Shown here in pieces: positions 1-6,864 of a stretch of 64,000 bases of DNA; the first letter of the stretch is position 1; every line of letters begins with the position of its first letter. Both the position numbers and the translations under genes were made by a program. Source of the stretch: Acinetobacter sp. ANC 3832 (GTDB taxonomy: Bacteria; Pseudomonadota; Gammaproteobacteria; Pseudomonadales; Moraxellaceae); assembly GCF_002135415.1 (NCBI RefSeq), contig NZ_NEGJ01000003.1, forward strand, positions 1 through 64,000. Direction: 5' to 3'. Below the pieces are notes generated by a model. The model was not told the origin of the DNA, searched no databases, and saw only the letters and a program-made list of their open reading frames with translations.

Positions 1-236
1 TACACATCCCCTTTTCTCACAAGCTTCAATCCTAAAGAATCAACAAAAGCACTTATGAATTCGACTTGAGTCAAATTGTTGTTATCTTTTTTGTCAGTTT
101 TCATTCTTGTGATTGTGCTTGCATCAACTCCCACCAATTCCGCAATCTCTTTTTGATTTTGAGAATCAAGGCAATGCAATATGAGCGACTCGTTATTGCG
201 AGCGCTTGCAGATAATTCAATTGATACTTTGCTCAT
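1..236 (-). CDS. CII-like prophage transcriptional activator (partial, runs off left edge)
   Basis: The reading frame starts at the ATG at 236 and is open to the window edge, giving 78 residues. After a short leader comes a helix-turn-helix that reads QKEIAELVGVDASTITRMK, the layout of lambda CII (EAVGVDKSQISRWK), followed by a hydrophobic stretch (VEFISAFVDSLGLKL) where CII tetramerises. A ribosome site AGGA lies 7 bases before the ATG. It begins 8 bases after the Cro-like gene on the same strand, the cro-cII order of lambdoid phages. By family knowledge it would activate lysogeny promoters during infection. Its C-terminus is outside the window. Family call fairly sure, exact targets unknown. 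Confidence 0.7.
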   Translation of the reverse strand, partial: MSKVSIELSASARNNESLILHCLDSQNQKEIAELVGVDASTITRMKTDKKDNNNLTQVEFISAFVDSLGLKLVRKGDV

Positions 237-244
237 AGTAGTTC

Positions 245-466
245 CTAGGCAACACTTGTCTTTCGAAGAAAGAATTCAAAAATGCATTTGTGAGTAAGCT
301 TTTTATTACTTGCATCAACCATCTTTTGAATAGTTTCCATGCCTGGTTTTTTTCGACCATGAATAAGATGAGACTCCATATATCCATATGAAATTTTTGT
401 TGTTTCACAAAATTGGATGCGCTCATCTTTATCAAGACCGCGCCAAAAATCGTACAGAGTAGCCAT
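245..466 (-). CDS. Cro-like prophage repressor
   Basis: A 73-residue basic protein starting MATLYDFWRGLDKDER. An earlier in-frame start exists at 517, but it would lie inside the operator/promoter region, so the ATG at 466 is chosen. The segment around residues 16-52 (FCETTKISYGYMESHLIHGR followed by KKPGMETIQKMV) has the spacing of a small YdaS/Cro-type helix-turn-helix. It is divergent from the S24 repressor at 595, with a cluster of shared operators between them, and is followed by a CII-like gene. This is the position of cro in lambdoid phages, so it probably shuts off repressor synthesis and tunes early transcription. The evidence is mostly positional. Confidence 0.68.
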   Translation of the reverse strand: MATLYDFWRGLDKDERIQFCETTKISYGYMESHLIHGRKKPGMETIQKMVDASNKKLTHKCIFEFFLRKTSVA

Positions 467-471
467 AAATA

Positions 472-561
472 CACCTGATAGGTAAATATTATATAAATAT
501 ACCCACAAGGTAAACAAAAAAACAACCTCTCAGGGTATTTATTTTTTTTACCTGAAAGGTA
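472..561. promoter_or_regulatory. Operator cluster between cro-like and repressor genes (OR equivalent)
   Basis: Four near-palindromes of the form TACCT-N3-AGGTA: CACCTGATAGGTA at 472-484, TACCCACAAGGTA at 500-512, a degraded copy at about 524-537 (ACCTCTCAGGGTA) and a perfect TACCTGAAAGGTA at 549-561. Their centres are about 28, 25 and 24 bases apart, so they lie on roughly the same DNA face, like OR1-OR3 of lambda. The same motif occurs twice more at 3558-3595. They are the expected binding sites for the S24 repressor and the Cro-like protein. Sites are seen directly; the binding proteins are inferred. Confidence 0.8.
488..517 (-). promoter_or_regulatory. Leftward early promoter (PR equivalent)
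   Basis: On the minus strand a perfect TATAAT lies at 493-488, with TTGTTT at 517-512 and an 18-base spacer. One operator (500-512) fills the spacer and the next (472-484) lies just downstream, so a bound repressor would block polymerase. It would drive the Cro-like and CII-like genes. No comparably clear promoter was found for the repressor itself. Confidence 0.6.
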
Positions 562-594
562 AATTACTAGTTATTGTAAACAGGCAGATTTAAA

Positions 595-1365
595 ATGAAT
601 GAATTAAAGACAATTCATGAAATTAGACTTGAGAATGTAAGAAAATTGATGAAGGAATCCGGTCTAAATCGAACCGAATTTGCTGAAAAAATTGAAATGT
701 CTTACAACCTATTTAGTCAATATATTGGTAAAAAACCAACTAAAAATATTGGTGATGATACTGCCGATAAAATTGAAAAAGCATTTAATAAGCCTAAAGG
801 TTATTTAGATCAATCCAGCATTGATACAACTGGCAGTGTGGAAATAAAGACATTTGATATCGAAGCTTTTAAAAAGTTATACAACATCCCAGATAGTGAG
901 GATTCAGTCTTGTTCTCTAGGATTATTGAAAAACCAATAATAATTAATAAAAGATGGGTGCCTGTAAAGGCTTATAGTAAAATGGGAATGGACGGTTTTT
1001 TTACTGATATGGGATATGAAGGTAACGGCGGTGATGGATATGTTCCAACACATTCAGCGGGCGATCGATCTTATGGAGTTAAAGGTACAGGTGATTCAAT
1101 GTATCCTGCTATTCGCAATGGTTGGTATGTAGTGTGTGATCCTGACGCAGAGCTAACCCCAACTGAATTTGTTCAAGTTTGTCTTAAAGATGGAAGATGT
1201 ACTATTAAAGAGTTTATAGGTATTCATAATAATGTTTTAAATCTGTTGGCTGTAAATGGCGGTGAGCGCCTTACCTTTGATATGGATGATGTGGAAAGTA
1301 TTACTGCTATTACAGATATTGTACCTCCTAGCCAGCATCGGCAAGAACACCCTAATTCTATTTAA
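595..1365 (+). CDS. CI-like prophage repressor, XRE helix-turn-helix plus S24 peptidase domain
   Basis: 256 residues. An N-terminal helix-turn-helix (about residues 12-66, including LNRTEFAEKIEMSYNLFSQY) is joined by a linker to a LexA/CI-type S24 domain (about 120-245). The catalytic serine is in GTGDSM (Ser168) and the lysine in CTIKEF (Lys205), 37 residues apart as in LexA. At the place of the self-cleavage Ala-Gly bond, 35 residues before the serine, the sequence is Asp133-Gly134, so RecA-stimulated self-cleavage is doubtful. It is divergent from the Cro-like gene across shared operators and should maintain lysogeny by repressing both early promoters. Followed by a long non-coding stretch and then a cargo gene, not directly by phage early genes. 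Confidence 0.9.
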   Translation: MNELKTIHEIRLENVRKLMKESGLNRTEFAEKIEMSYNLFSQYIGKKPTKNIGDDTADKIEKAFNKPKGYLDQSSIDTTGSVEIKTFDIEAFKKLYNIPDSEDSVLFSRIIEKPIIINKRWVPVKAYSKMGMDGFFTDMGYEGNGGDGYVPTHSAGDRSYGVKGTGDSMYPAIRNGWYVVCDPDAELTPTEFVQVCLKDGRCTIKEFIGIHNNVLNLLAVNGGERLTFDMDDVESITAITDIVPPSQHRQEHPNSI

Positions 1366-1803
1366 ACAAACTTAGTAAATTATTATAAACAAGACCTCTC
1401 AATTCGAGGCATACCAAAATGTTGATTATGACACGATTCAAATGTGTCATATGATCATTTGAAGTCTAAATTTGCTGATACTTTGCCTACTGAATAGCAG
1501 TATAAAACGTCAAAACTCCTAGTAAAAAAATATTAAAAGTATTTTTCAATAAGATTTTTTTAAACCAATCCGCATTTAGTTCAGGCTTAAAATTTAGCGC
1601 CTTATTAAGGAAGTTTTCTATTGCAACATCATTTAAATTGAACAGTATGGAATTTATTATGTAATAGAGGATTTATAAATTCTATTTACTTTGGGAAACT
1701 TCTGCCTAAATATCTAATTGAAATTGCAGTCAGCAAATTTCAGTAATGCATATATTCGATCACACCTCCTTAAATTTCCAATAAAACTTCTCTAACCTTT
1801 GAC
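1366..1803. other. Intergenic stretch after the repressor
   Basis: About 440 bases without a convincing gene. It holds a perfect 8-base inverted repeat, TATGACAC / GTGTCATA (1427-1434 and 1444-1451), and a weak CCTC/GAGG hairpin near 1395-1409 that might end the repressor transcript. The rest is AT-rich and shows nothing I can name. Confidence 0.4.
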
Positions 1804-1834
1804 TTGACCTCAACCTAACTTGAGGTTTTAAAGT
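1804..1834 (+). promoter_or_regulatory. MerR-family (SoxR-box-like) promoter of the MFS gene
   Basis: TTGACC (1804-1809) and TAAAGT (1829-1834) are separated by 19 bases, the overlong spacer typical of promoters activated by MerR-family proteins. The spacer region contains the palindrome CCTCAACCTAACTTGAGG (1808-1825), which matches the enterobacterial SoxR box CCTCAAGTTAACTTGAGG at 16 of 18 positions (from memory). It lies about 105 bases before the start codon of the MFS gene. No MerR-type gene is visible nearby, so the regulator would act in trans. SoxR itself versus a related MerR protein cannot be decided from the site alone. Confidence 0.7.
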
Positions 1835-1938
1835 GATCTTGTTTTTTGATATCTAGCTAAAAAAGAAAGCACCTAGAATTTAATCTTAAATATCAGCCAG
1901 ATGAATTAATCAAAAGTAATGGATAAGGGTGATGAAGT

Positions 1939-3354
1939 ATGAATGAGCAAAATAGAGCAACGCAAGATGCTTCATGGGGAGAATTACTCAGTGGTAAAAA
2001 TGGACTTAGAACAGTTGCACTCACTGGCGGAGTCGCGTTACATGCAATTAATATCTATATTGTCACCACTATCTTACCGAGCATTGTGCAAGATATTGGT
2101 GGAATGCAATATTATGCATGGAATACCACCTTATTTGTGATTACTTCAATTATCGGCTCAGCCATAGCTTCACAAATTTTAGCCAAGTTTGGCCCACGCT
2201 CGTCTTATTTACTTGGACTTGTGATATTCGCGATTGGTTCTATATGGTGTGGTTTCGCCCTTAATATGCCAGTGTTATTAGTGGGGCGGGTGTTACAAGG
2301 CTTTGGTGGAGGAATACTACTAGCACTCAGTTATGCCCTTATTCGAATTGTTTTTGAACAACGACTTTGGTCTCGCGCTATGGGTGTAACCTCTGGAATG
2401 TGGGGTGTAGCTACACTGGTTGGACCAGCAATTGGTGGGCTATTTGCACAATATGGTCATTGGCGTTGGGCATTCTGGTCTGTAGTTCCTGTAGCGATTT
2501 TGATTGCTGTAATTGTTATAAAGCATATAAATATTACTCAACAGAAAAACCAAGCAAATATTACCATTCCATATGCACAAATTGGATTATTAGTGGTGAG
2601 TATTTCTATTTTGACCTTAATGAGCCTAACTGATGTGTTATGGATCAATTTAGTCGGCGTTTTAGCCACAATATTATCTATTGTTGCCATAGGGACAATA
2701 GATAATAAAAGTAAAACTAAGCTAATGCCGACTGGAGCATATACATTAAAGCATCCAATTGGGGTGATCTTTTCCGTCATGATCTTACTCATCGCAGGTT
2801 TAGCGACTGAAGTGTATATTCCGTATTTTTTACAAGTTATTCAACAAACCTCACCGTTAATTGCAGGTTATCTTACTGCAATAATGGCAGCAGGTTGGAC
2901 CTTAGGAGCCTTTATTACTGCTAATAAAACACCGAAGCAAGTGGTATATATTATTCGTTATTCACCAGTGATGATTATTAGTGCTCTAGTCGCCTTAGCT
3001 TTATTTATTCCAATGCCGAACTTGATGCACTCTGCTCTACTTATCAGCCTTTTTGTCTTAGCCTTGATTTGTGTTGGTTTTGGCATTGGGTTGTGTTGGC
3101 CACATCTTGCGATTCACGTGTTTAATTCGGCGGAAAAAGGGGAAGAAAATTTAGCATCTTCTTCAGTGGTCACTATTCAGTTATTCGCAATGGCTTTAGC
3201 TACAGCAGTTGCAGGTATTGTAGTAAATAATGCAGGCATTAGTTACCCTGGTGGCATAGAAGGCGCACGTAATGCAGCACTTTGGTTATTTGCACTATTC
3301 GCGATTGCACCATTGATGACTATGACATTGGTGCGGCGAATAAAATATGAGTAA
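1939..3354 (+). CDS. MFS drug-type efflux transporter (DHA2-like), prophage cargo
   Basis: 471 residues, almost wholly hydrophobic, with 12 to 14 membrane segments. Visible family marks are ILPSIVQDIGG at the end of the first helix (about 45-55), a loop arginine region LAKFGPRSS (81-89), GRVLQGFGGG (116-125) and the antiporter motif GPAIGG (162-167). It most likely exports toxic organic compounds by proton antiport; the substrate is unknown. It lies between the prophage repressor and the second operator pair, the place of rexAB in lambda, so it is probably a lysogenic-conversion (moron) gene. It has its own MerR/SoxR-type promoter at 1804-1834 and a terminator at 3480-3500, as expected for an independently expressed insert. 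Confidence 0.85.
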   Translation: MNEQNRATQDASWGELLSGKNGLRTVALTGGVALHAINIYIVTTILPSIVQDIGGMQYYAWNTTLFVITSIIGSAIASQILAKFGPRSSYLLGLVIFAIGSIWCGFALNMPVLLVGRVLQGFGGGILLALSYALIRIVFEQRLWSRAMGVTSGMWGVATLVGPAIGGLFAQYGHWRWAFWSVVPVAILIAVIVIKHINITQQKNQANITIPYAQIGLLVVSISILTLMSLTDVLWINLVGVLATILSIVAIGTIDNKSKTKLMPTGAYTLKHPIGVIFSVMILLIAGLATEVYIPYFLQVIQQTSPLIAGYLTAIMAAGWTLGAFITANKTPKQVVYIIRYSPVMIISALVALALFIPMPNLMHSALLISLFVLALICVGFGIGLCWPHLAIHVFNSAEKGEENLASSSVVTIQLFAMALATAVAGIVVNNAGISYPGGIEGARNAALWLFALFAIAPLMTMTLVRRIKYE

Positions 3355-3479
3355 AGTGGATCGTAGTAGGTTACTTTATTTCTAATGAATAAAGTCTTGG
3401 TCTTCGCTATATGAGCAACATATGCTTTTATATAATTCGGCTAAAAATATCATCTTATTAATATAAATATATTCAACTA

Positions 3480-3507
3480 AACCCATCCTTGTGATGGGTT
3501 TTATTTT
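3480..3507 (+). terminator. Rho-independent terminator after the MFS gene
   Basis: An 8-base stem AACCCATC / GATGGGTT with a five-base loop is followed by TTATTTTA. It separates the cargo gene from the left early promoter of the prophage about 80 bases further on. Confidence 0.8.
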
Positions 3508-3557
3508 ATCTAATAAAATTAATTCTACCTATAGAGTAAAAATAATTTAATCAATTA

Positions 3558-3599
3558 CACCTTCAAGGTATTTACTTTTATTTACCTGACAGGTATATT
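3558..3599 (+). promoter_or_regulatory. Left early promoter with two repressor operators (PL/OL equivalent)
   Basis: Two copies of the prophage operator occur 25 bases apart: CACCTTCAAGGTA (3558-3570) and a perfect TACCTGACAGGTA (3583-3595). Between and over them is a promoter, TTTACT (3571-3576), 17-base spacer, TATATT (3594-3599). A start site near 3606 follows, so the coding start at 3603 is unlikely and the one at 3672 fits better. It would drive the rightward operon of ERF, HNH and the excisionase-like gene under repressor control. Confidence 0.8.
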
Positions 3600-3671
3600 T
3601 TAATGCATCAAACAAACAAAAAGCACACCGACCTGAGAAACCAATGTGCTTTTGTAACCAACGAGGTAAGT

Positions 3672-3875
3672 ATGAAACAAAACCTTATTCAAAGTCAAAC
3701 AACCCCACAAGGTACGCTGTACCAAAGCCCAACCTCTACCAACACAGTAAAGTACAAATCTAAATCAGGTTTGGTCTTAGCTTCAATAATTATCATTGTG
3801 ATGTGCGTTGGTGGTCTCTTTAGTTGCACAGCTCATCAAAACGCTGTAGCAAAGATTGGGAGTGCTCAAGCATGA
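3672..3875 (+). CDS. Small single-span membrane protein, prophage early operon
   Basis: 67 residues starting MKQNLIQSQTTPQG. A start at 3603 in the same frame would fall at or before the predicted transcription start, whereas the ATG at 3672 follows a GAGGTAAG ribosome site. Residues about 33-51 (GLVLASIIIIVMCVGGLFS) form one membrane segment, with a polar Q/T/S-rich N-terminus. Its stop overlaps the next start (ATGA), so translation is coupled. First gene of the left operon. I do not recognise the family; small membrane proteins here in other phages include host-modulating and superinfection factors, but nothing in the sequence settles this. Confidence 0.6.
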   Translation: MKQNLIQSQTTPQGTLYQSPTSTNTVKYKSKSGLVLASIIIIVMCVGGLFSCTAHQNAVAKIGSAQA

Positions 3876-4417
3876 ACAACACTCAAACCATTAAACAAAC
3901 CCTCGCACCTGCTCAAGTCTTTGAAGCTTTGGCTAGAGGTTTAAATATCGACTATGCCGAAGTAGAAACTAACGATTGGGAGCTTTTAACACCTCAAGCA
4001 CGTTTAGGTTTTGCAGACTTCTTTGGTGGATTCATCAAATTTCGCTTCTCTCAAGGTTTAGATAACGGCATTCAACGAGATCTAAAAGATAAAGCAGCTC
4101 AATACTTCTCTGAATTTCTTAATTTAGATGGTGATAAAAATGAGCGCTACCGTGTAGGTAAAGATCGCCCTAGCTTTTATGTCCTTAAACCCATTGGTCG
4201 AAGTGGAATCAACTTAGATGGTTTCGATATTTATAAAGAATCTCAAGGCAGTCTAATTCTTGTAGATAAGGCCACTGCTCCTGAATGGCTAATTAAAGCA
4301 TTACTGGTTGCACGTAAAGCCAAACGCAATACTGAACGTAACCAGATTCTAGAAAATACTGGCCACTTTCAATCACCAGAATATAAGAAATGGTCTAAAA
4401 GCCATCGTTCGGTTTAA
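3872..4417 (+). CDS. Prophage early protein of unknown function
   Basis: 181 residues, starting MNNTQTIKQT at an ATG that overlaps the stop of the preceding gene by four bases. An upstream in-frame start at 3824 would lie inside the previous gene and is not used. It is soluble and mixed in charge, with a basic C-terminus (KAKRNTERNQ to KKWSKSHRSV) that could bind nucleic acid. It is followed 11 bases later by the ERF recombinase gene, a position where phages often encode recombination accessory proteins. I do not recognise a domain. Real by operon context, spacing and codon use. Confidence 0.65.
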   Translation: MNNTQTIKQTLAPAQVFEALARGLNIDYAEVETNDWELLTPQARLGFADFFGGFIKFRFSQGLDNGIQRDLKDKAAQYFSEFLNLDGDKNERYRVGKDRPSFYVLKPIGRSGINLDGFDIYKESQGSLILVDKATAPEWLIKALLVARKAKRNTERNQILENTGHFQSPEYKKWSKSHRSV

Positions 4418-4428
4418 GGAGAATTATC

Positions 4429-5196
4429 ATGACTACAAATACTCAAAACCAAATACCTGCTGAACAAAACATTAATGTGCTTCAACAAATTCAACTTGAA
4501 TTAAAAGCACCAAAAAGCAAAAGAAATACATTTGGTAATTATAACTATCGTAACTGCGAAGACATTCTTGAAGCAGTTAAGCCACTTCTTCAAAAATACA
4601 ATGCAACACTCATCATCACTGATGAAGTTCAAGAGATTGGACCTGTTGTCGTAGTCACAGCAAAAGTAATTCTAACTGATGCCAATGGTAAAGAAACGGT
4701 AGTCAAAGCCCATGCAGGTGTAGAGATTAGCAAGAAAGGTATGGATGTAGCTCAAACCTTTGGTGCATCGAGTTCTTATGCTCGTAAATATGCACTCAAT
4801 GGCTTGTTCTTAATTGATGACACCAAAGACTATGATTCTGATGAGTATCACAACCAAGTCAATAATGGCTCTGCCCGAAATAATAATCTGCAAAATAGAC
4901 AGACACAGCAGTCTGCTCCTGCTCAAAATAATGCTCAGCGTAACCAAACGCAGAATCAGAATAATCAACAATCGAATGGCCAACAAAAGCCTAAACGTAG
5001 CCAATCCCAACTCTTTAATGATGCTTTGAATGCCATTAAAAGCACATCGGACAAAGGTGTTCTTAAAGCGGCTGCAAATAGATTTAAAGGTACGACCTAT
5101 GAAGCAGGTATTACCAATGCTTGTCGTGCTCGAGCAGATCAAATGGGATGGCCAACACTAAGTAATGCTCAACAAAACAATCAAATGCATCATTGA
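4429..5196 (+). CDS. ERF-family single-strand annealing recombinase
   Basis: 255 residues. The N-terminal two thirds carry the ERF fold: FGNYNYRNCEDILEAVKPLL (about 35-54), a variable beta region, and the signature QTFGASSSYARKYALNGLF (109-127) followed by LIDDTKD. Residues about 143-193 form a Q/N-rich linker, and a basic C-terminal segment ends the protein, as in P22 Erf, which it approximates in length. By family knowledge it anneals complementary single strands during phage recombination and genome circularisation. Start ATG at 4429 follows AAGGAGAA. Part of the repressor-controlled left operon. Confidence 0.9.
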   Translation: MTTNTQNQIPAEQNINVLQQIQLELKAPKSKRNTFGNYNYRNCEDILEAVKPLLQKYNATLIITDEVQEIGPVVVVTAKVILTDANGKETVVKAHAGVEISKKGMDVAQTFGASSSYARKYALNGLFLIDDTKDYDSDEYHNQVNNGSARNNNLQNRQTQQSAPAQNNAQRNQTQNQNNQQSNGQQKPKRSQSQLFNDALNAIKSTSDKGVLKAAANRFKGTTYEAGITNACRARADQMGWPTLSNAQQNNQMHH

Positions 5197-5214
5197 TGTG
5201 CTCGAGGAGAAGCT

Positions 5215-5385
5215 ATGAAATTTACATATTCTACGGCGACTCGAACACTCACTGTGTTCGGGGCAAAGATGACCCACGTGTTTAGCAACGTCGGTGTGGG
5301 TGAAATTGAAGAGCTGGTTACAGATGCAAAATTTAAAGAAGCGAACTGGAGGTCCAAGGATGGAAATTCTTATTTTGTGGCTTGA
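5215..5385 (+). CDS. Small prophage protein of unknown function
   Basis: 56 residues starting MKFTYSTATRTLTVFGAK. The ATG at 5215 follows a strong ribosome site (CGAGGAGAA) 5 bases before it, and the stop is at 5383-5385. The sequence is a short beta-rich basic half followed by EIEELVTDAKFKEANWRSKD. No domain recognised. Real by position and ribosome site, 18 bases after the ERF gene in the same operon. Confidence 0.55.
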   Translation: MKFTYSTATRTLTVFGAKMTHVFSNVGVGEIEELVTDAKFKEANWRSKDGNSYFVA

Positions 5386-5434
5386 GTTTTCTATTGCGGT
5401 AAGTGGGTCTGTTTATATCAATTTTGAAATGTGA
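5360..5434 (+). CDS. Possible very small hydrophobic peptide
   Basis: A 24-residue frame, MEILILWLEFSIAVSGSVYI onward, starts inside the previous gene with GGAGG just upstream and ends within the ribosome site of the next one. It is hydrophobic enough to sit in a membrane. Tight packing between two genes favours translation or a translational-coupling role, but length alone gives no proof. Confidence 0.3.
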   Translation: MEILILWLEFSIAVSGSVYINFEM

Positions 5435-5445
5435 GGATGGTAATA

Positions 5446-5685
5446 ATGAATACACCAATCGATCTAAATACAGTTTTATTTGCGCAACTCGAACGACTCA
5501 GTAATCCTGCTTTAAAAGGAAGTGAGCTTGAAGCAGAAATTCAAAAAGCAGATGCAATTGAGAAAATCAGTGAGCAGGTTATTAAGAATAATAATATGCG
5601 TTTAAGTGCTGCAAAATTAGTTGCAGAATATCGCGGAATCAAAAACGTGGAATCTATTGAAATTCCACAAAACTTAATTGGGTGA
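5446..5685 (+). CDS. Small prophage protein of unknown function
   Basis: 79 residues, MNTPIDLNTVLFAQLERL onward, mostly helical and charged, ending in a beta-like tail. The frame can start at a GTG (5431), but the ATG at 5446 has GAGG 9 bases before it and is preferred. Followed 3 bases later by the HNH endonuclease gene. I do not recognise a characterised domain; the helical pattern with LSNPALKGSELEAEIQKA might be a small DNA- or protein-binding module. Real by context. Confidence 0.6.
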   Translation: MNTPIDLNTVLFAQLERLSNPALKGSELEAEIQKADAIEKISEQVIKNNNMRLSAAKLVAEYRGIKNVESIEIPQNLIG

Positions 5686-5688
5686 CTT

Positions 5689-6288
5689 ATGACTAAAGGA
5701 TCTGCAATTAAGTATTCATCAGCGCAATTAGAGTTTATTCAATCGAATTGCACTTTAAATCGAGCTGAACTTACAGACATCTTAAATCTGAAATTTAACA
5801 CCTGTTTTTCTGTAGAAAACATTAAGTCTTTATGTACTCGAAAAAAGTGGAATACAGGCCGAACTGGATATTTTCAGAAAGGAAGTATTCCAGCAAACAA
5901 GGGCACGAAAGGACTTACCTCTGCAAATAAAACAAGTTTTAAAAAAGGTCAGATTACCTGGAACAAAAAGCCGGTTGGTTATGAGCGCATTTGTTCTAAG
6001 GATGGATATGTCTTAATTAAAACCGGTGAGCCAAATATCTTTGAGCTAAAGCATCGTGTTATTTGGGAAAAAGCCCACGGTCTGGTTCTTGAAAATCATG
6101 TCATAGCATTTAGGAACCAGGACAAAACTGATTGTCGTATAGAAAATTTGATCTTAATGGCTAAGTCGGAAATGGCTCGCTATAACCAAAGTTTTCAAAA
6201 GCTTTCAAATCCTGAAAATAATGAAACTTGTTTGTTAATGGCCAAAGTTAAAAACAAGAAACATCAGATGCAAAAGGAGCTGTCATGA
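5689..6288 (+). CDS. HNH endonuclease, phage type
   Basis: 199 residues. The C-terminal half carries an HNH_3-like core: LKHRVIWEKAHG (about 123-134), then NHVIAFRNQDKTDCRIENL (about 139-157). The His in KHRV, the Asn-Gln-Asp loop and the closing ENL are the usual ligand and structural positions. The N-terminal half has a basic repeat-like region (PANKGTKG, FKKGQITWNK) likely for DNA contact. Such genes in phages may be homing enzymes or aid packaging and recombination. It overlaps the next start by ATGA. Domain call good, biological role uncertain. Confidence 0.8.
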   Translation: MTKGSAIKYSSAQLEFIQSNCTLNRAELTDILNLKFNTCFSVENIKSLCTRKKWNTGRTGYFQKGSIPANKGTKGLTSANKTSFKKGQITWNKKPVGYERICSKDGYVLIKTGEPNIFELKHRVIWEKAHGLVLENHVIAFRNQDKTDCRIENLILMAKSEMARYNQSFQKLSNPENNETCLLMAKVKNKKHQMQKELS

Positions 6289-6548
6289 AAATTCCAGAAA
6301 TGCAGTTAGAAGGCACCACTGAAGAAATAGCTGAGCAAGTATTTCGGAAAATCATTGCTCCAATGTTTGAAGAGATAAATCAGGTGAACCCAGCTTTGGC
6401 TATTAACTTTGGTTTTTGCATTGCAGCTAATGCGATTGGCTGTTACTTGAGTTCAGGTACGAATGTAGATAGAGCGGAAAAGAAAATTTCAGTGATTACT
6501 CGAAATATGGTGCTTGATGTTAAGCGACATAAAAGCAAAGTTTGTTGA
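6285..6548 (+). CDS. Small prophage protein of unknown function
   Basis: 87 residues, MKIPEMQLEGTTEEIAEQV onward, starting in an ATGA overlap with the HNH gene. A central hydrophobic stretch (ALAINFGFCIAANAIGCYL) is flanked by amphipathic helices and a basic end (KRHKSKVC). No domain recognised. It is inside the early operon and translationally coupled, so it is very likely expressed with the recombination genes. Confidence 0.6.
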   Translation: MKIPEMQLEGTTEEIAEQVFRKIIAPMFEEINQVNPALAINFGFCIAANAIGCYLSSGTNVDRAEKKISVITRNMVLDVKRHKSKVC

Positions 6549-6556
6549 GGGGTGTA

Positions 6557-6853
6557 ATGATGGGAGTTCAAAAATATACAGTCACACTGGAAGCAGATAC
6601 CCCTCCTCAAATTTTTCTAGGTCAGAATATCTTAGGTGGTAAGGTTGTTGGCTTGGTTATACAAGAAGTTCCGAAATTAGTGTCGGTGAGTTGGTTGGTT
6701 GAAAGATATAATTTCACTAAAACTACAATTATTAAAAAGCTTGAAGGTTATAACCAGGGAACTGAAGGTAAACACCTTTATGACTCTAAGACAGCTATGG
6801 TAATTTTATCTCAACCCCAAAAAAACAAACGTGGTGCTAAACGAGTCAATTAG
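6557..6853 (+). CDS. Excisionase-like protein (candidate Xis)
   Basis: 98 residues from ATG 6557 (GAGGGG ribosome site at 6547-6552); a second ATG follows at 6560. The middle reads LVSVSWLVERYNFTKTTIIK, the pattern of a small MerR/excisionase-type helix-turn-helix that begins with a W-L-x-x-x-(Y/F) first helix, and the end is basic (KNKRGAKRVN). It is the last gene of the left operon and meets the integrase gene tail to tail, overlapping by 8 bases. A directionality factor beside the integrase is the natural reading, but it could also be another small regulator. Confidence 0.5.
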   Translation: MMGVQKYTVTLEADTPPQIFLGQNILGGKVVGLVIQEVPKLVSVSWLVERYNFTKTTIIKKLEGYNQGTEGKHLYDSKTAMVILSQPQKNKRGAKRVN

Positions 6854-6864
6854 ACTCGTTTAGC
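6836..6864. terminator. Perfect palindrome at the xis/int convergence
   Basis: A perfect 12-base inverted repeat, GCTAAACGAGTC / GACTCGTTTAGC, with a five-base loop spans the overlapping ends of the excisionase-like and integrase genes. It could terminate both convergent transcripts, although no T-run follows on either strand. Confidence 0.5.

Noticed and set aside
217-525. A 102-codon leftward frame overlapping the Cro-like gene in another phase
   Set aside because: It covers the operator region and the Cro-like gene; the 73-residue frame has the helix-turn-helix and fits the promoter.
4810-5142. A leftward frame opposite the ERF gene
   Set aside because: Shadow of the Q/N-rich linker of ERF; low-complexity codons keep the other strand open.
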